From the NCBI GenBank assembly GCA_947585865.1, contig CANPXH010000013.1:1-64000 (forward strand): a DNA stretch of 64,000 nt, in the 5' to 3' direction. A program made the translations under genes and the position numbers. Positions 62,271 to 64,000 of the stretch are shown here, in pieces. This stretch comes from an uncultured Clostridia bacterium (lineage in GTDB: Bacteria > Bacillota > Clostridia > Lachnospirales > CAG-274). A model generated the notes under the pieces. That model did not search any database, was not told the origin of the DNA, and was given only the letters and a program-made list of their open reading frames with translations. Position 1 is the first letter of the stretch. Each line of letters opens with the position of its first letter.

Positions 62271-62909
62271 ATGGAAAACAAATATCCCTTTGAACTTATG
62301 CCCCTGCCCTACGGATACGACGCTTTGGAGCCGTATATTGACGAGGAGACTCTTCATTATCACCACGATAAGCACCTTAAGACATATGTGGATAATCTCA
62401 ACAATGCCCTTAAGGACTATCCCGAGCTTTGGGATAAAAGTCTTACGACATTGCTTGTAAATATAGAGGAGCTTCCCACAGCGGTGCAAAATGCAGTCAG
62501 AAACAACGGCGGCGGCGTGTTCAATCACAATCTGTACTTTTCCGCAATGAACAGCCCAAAAGAAAACAATGAGCCCATAGGAGCCCTCAAGGAAAGGATA
62601 GATAAACAGTTCGGCTCTTTTGAAGGCTTTAAAAAAGAGCTTGCCGCAAAAAGCATAGGCCAATTCGGTTCGGGCTACGGCTGGCTGGTGACGGACAAAG
62701 ACGGTAATTTGGACATTGTGTCCACGCCTAATCAGAATACTCCCATAGGCCGCTGCATAATGCCTCTTATACCTATAGATGTATGGGAGCACGCTTATTA
62801 TCTGAAATACAAAAATATGAGAAAGGACTATGTGGAAAATTGGTTCAAGCTGGCTGATTGGGATTATATAGGCGGACTCTACGACACAAGAGAAAATTTT
62901 TTCAAATAA
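62271..62909 (+). CDS. sodA: Superoxide dismutase (Fe/Mn family)
   Basis: 212 residues. The metal ligands are in HYHHDKHL (His), FNHNLYF (His) and PIDVWEHAYYLKY (Asp, His). QFGSGYGWLV matches the active-site Gly/Gln region; metal choice cannot be fixed by eye. ATG 62271 has AAGGAG at 8 bases; the GTG at 62262 is part of that site. It is followed by ferritin, giving an oxygen-defence pair. Confidence 0.94.
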   Translation: MENKYPFELMPLPYGYDALEPYIDEETLHYHHDKHLKTYVDNLNNALKDYPELWDKSLTTLLVNIEELPTAVQNAVRNNGGGVFNHNLYFSAMNSPKENNEPIGALKERIDKQFGSFEGFKKELAAKSIGQFGSGYGWLVTDKDGNLDIVSTPNQNTPIGRCIMPLIPIDVWEHAYYLKYKNMRKDYVENWFKLADWDYIGGLYDTRENFFK

Positions 62910-62910
62910 A

Positions 62911-62939
62911 TTGAATTGTCTGCGGAAATATGGTATAAT
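62911..62939 (+). promoter_or_regulatory. Promoter of the ferritin gene
   Basis: TTGAAT (62911-62916), 17-bp spacer, TATAAT (62934-62939), with a TG extension. Directly after the sodA stop. Confidence 0.8.
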
Positions 62940-62981
62940 GATTTTCGACAAACAGTTATTATTTCCAAAGGAGGATAAAAT

Positions 62982-63494
62982 ATGCTTGATAAAAAGGTTG
63001 TCAAATTATTAAATGAACAGGTAAATAAGGAATTTTATTCAGCCTATCTCTATTTGGACTTTGCCAATTTCTTCAGCGCAAAGGGTCTTGACGGCTTCGC
63101 CAACTGGTATGAGATACAGGCTATGGAGGAGAGAGATCACGCTATGCTCTTTTACAGATACCTCCACAACAATAACGTGGCTGTAGAGCTTGATGCTATC
63201 GACAAGCCTTCAGTAAAGCTCAGCGCCCTTATGGATCCCCTTAAGGAGGGTCTTAAGCATGAGGAATATGTTACAAGTCTCATACATGACATTTATGCCG
63301 CCGCTCACGAAGCTAAGGACTACAGAACAATGCAGTTTTTGGACTGGTTCGTTAAGGAACAGGGCGAGGAAGAAGTAAACGCCAATGATATGATAACTAA
63401 GATGGAGCTTTTCGGAAGCGATCCCAAGGGGCTCTATATGCTTAATTCAGAGCTTAAGGCAAGAGTATACAGCGCTCCTTCTTTAGTGCTTTGA
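62982..63494 (+). CDS. ftn: Ferritin
   Basis: 170-residue four-helix ferritin of the non-haem FtnA type. Ferroxidase ligands are visible in NKEFYSAYLYL (Glu17), AMEERDHAMLFYRYL (Glu and His) and the later KEQGEEEVNANDM (Gln, Glu). It stores iron and removes ferrous iron that would react with peroxide. AAAGGAGG precedes the ATG. Own promoter and terminator. Confidence 0.95.
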   Translation: MLDKKVVKLLNEQVNKEFYSAYLYLDFANFFSAKGLDGFANWYEIQAMEERDHAMLFYRYLHNNNVAVELDAIDKPSVKLSALMDPLKEGLKHEEYVTSLIHDIYAAAHEAKDYRTMQFLDWFVKEQGEEEVNANDMITKMELFGSDPKGLYMLNSELKARVYSAPSLVL

Positions 63495-63548
63495 TGATAT
63501 AGCGTTGCTGCCGAAAAATAACGGTATCAAATTTTAATACAAAATATC

Positions 63549-63589
63549 GGGCTTGGAAAGTTGAGCTGTGACTTTTTAAGCCCTTTTTT
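63549..63589 (+). terminator. Intrinsic terminator of the ferritin gene
   Basis: GGGCTT-gg-AAAGT...ACTTT-tt-AAGCCC followed by TTTTTT. Confidence 0.92.
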
Positions 63590-64000
63590 GTGGAATTTTT
63601 TTGGATGCTTTAAAAAGCAGTGCAAACTTTTTATTTGGCTTACTTTTGTTTGTCTTACTTTAAAAAGTAAGCAAACTCTATGTACTTTTTTGCGGAAAAA
63701 GTACCAAAAACATTCAGTGATTTGCTGTTTCTATAATATAAAACTTTATTTGTTTTACTTTAAAAAGTAAGTAAATTTTATGTACTTTTTTGCGAAAAAA
63801 GTACCAAAAACGTGGGAACCTTCCGATGGTTCCCACCCCCTCCGAACGGCTTTTGGGGCTCAAAAATTTTCTTATTCTGTAACTTTCGACCCCAAAAGAA
63901 GCAGGGCTCCCACTTAGCCACGCTGCGGCTGTGGGAGGTGAGACTTCACATAAATATTAGTTGCCCGTATCAAACCTCCCCTTCGTAAGGGGAGGTGTCA
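63590..64000. repeat. Right-edge repeat-rich region
   Basis: No gene. It holds two GTACTTTTTT palindrome units (63653-63712 and 63750-63812, inverted relative to the left edge), the GGGAACC hairpin unit (63813-63902), and the CTCCCCTTCGTAAGGGGAG unit (63963-63994). The same families make up 1-490, so the 63-kb block between is bracketed by related repeats. Confidence 0.85.
63813..63902 (+). repeat. GGGAACC hairpin repeat, copy 2
   Basis: GGGAACC-ttccgat-GGTTCCC, CTCCGAACGGCTTTTGGGGCTC, and the end ACTTTCGACCCCAAAAG, matching 9371-9457. Confidence 0.85.

Overview
The window is a chromosomal segment of a low-to-mid-GC member of the Firmicutes, class Clostridia. The evidence is strong AGGAGG-type ribosome binding sites, sigma-A promoters with 17-bp spacers, a spoIIE gene behind a Spo0A-type box, RNase J, IreB-RuvX-DUF1292, a 49-residue L33 and an anaerobic (cbi) cobalamin route. 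A 2,820-residue secreted pectin-degrading enzyme with a dockerin points to a fibre-degrading gut or rumen anaerobe. Pectin specialists such as Monoglobus, or Ruminococcus-like genera, are plausible, but this is inference and I name no species.

Layout. Positions 1-660 are a nest of palindromic repeats. Positions 660-13659 are a branched-chain amino acid cluster: ilvN, ilvC, cimA, leuC, leuD, leuB, ilvD, ilvB. It is interrupted by an S-layer-homology protein gene lying between two copies of the leuB 3' end, and by a small secreted protein of unknown function. A tRNA-Arg(CCG) follows. Next, on the minus strand, comes an operon in which fumarase alpha and beta genes are separated by two glycosylation-type genes (14097-18167). 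Positions 18561-27023 encode the giant pectinase, which has its own terminator, a consensus promoter and a structured 220-nt leader. Then come rpmG-secE-nusG-rplK-rplA, with L1-binding-site look-alikes ahead of both rplK and rplA.

The middle third holds thiE behind a structured RNA of unknown class, a zinc-ribbon membrane protein, an M29 aminopeptidase, an ECF S-component, hpt-tilS, spoIIE, and a plus-strand run: rluA-type synthase, a tiny lipoprotein, hflX, ddl, nadE. A minus-strand operon (52149 down to 43354) carries cbiD, cbiF, cbiG, a KilA-N gene, cbiH, a cbiJ-E-T fusion, a lipoprotein and glmU. Upstream of it is a three-gene ABC importer of the TrpXYZ type, with a repeat element between its binding protein and its permease.

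The last part holds an ArsC/Spx-like protein, RNase J with a large 5'-UTR hairpin, ireB-ruvX-DUF1292, a secreted transglutaminase-like protein behind a recognisable c-di-GMP-I riboswitch and terminator, a divergent polysaccharide deacetylase, a BofC-like protein, superoxide dismutase and ferritin. The right edge again carries the repeat families seen at the left edge. No transposase, integrase, CRISPR array or rRNA was found.

How the genes work together: cimA feeds LeuCD/LeuB for isoleucine synthesis via citramalate, and IlvBN/IlvC/IlvD complete isoleucine and valine. The cbi genes build the corrin ring. The surface and secreted proteins (SLH protein, pectinase, transglutaminase-like protein, glycosylation genes) are each embedded in or beside housekeeping operons. 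Three of the strongest promoters in the window drive long structured leaders.
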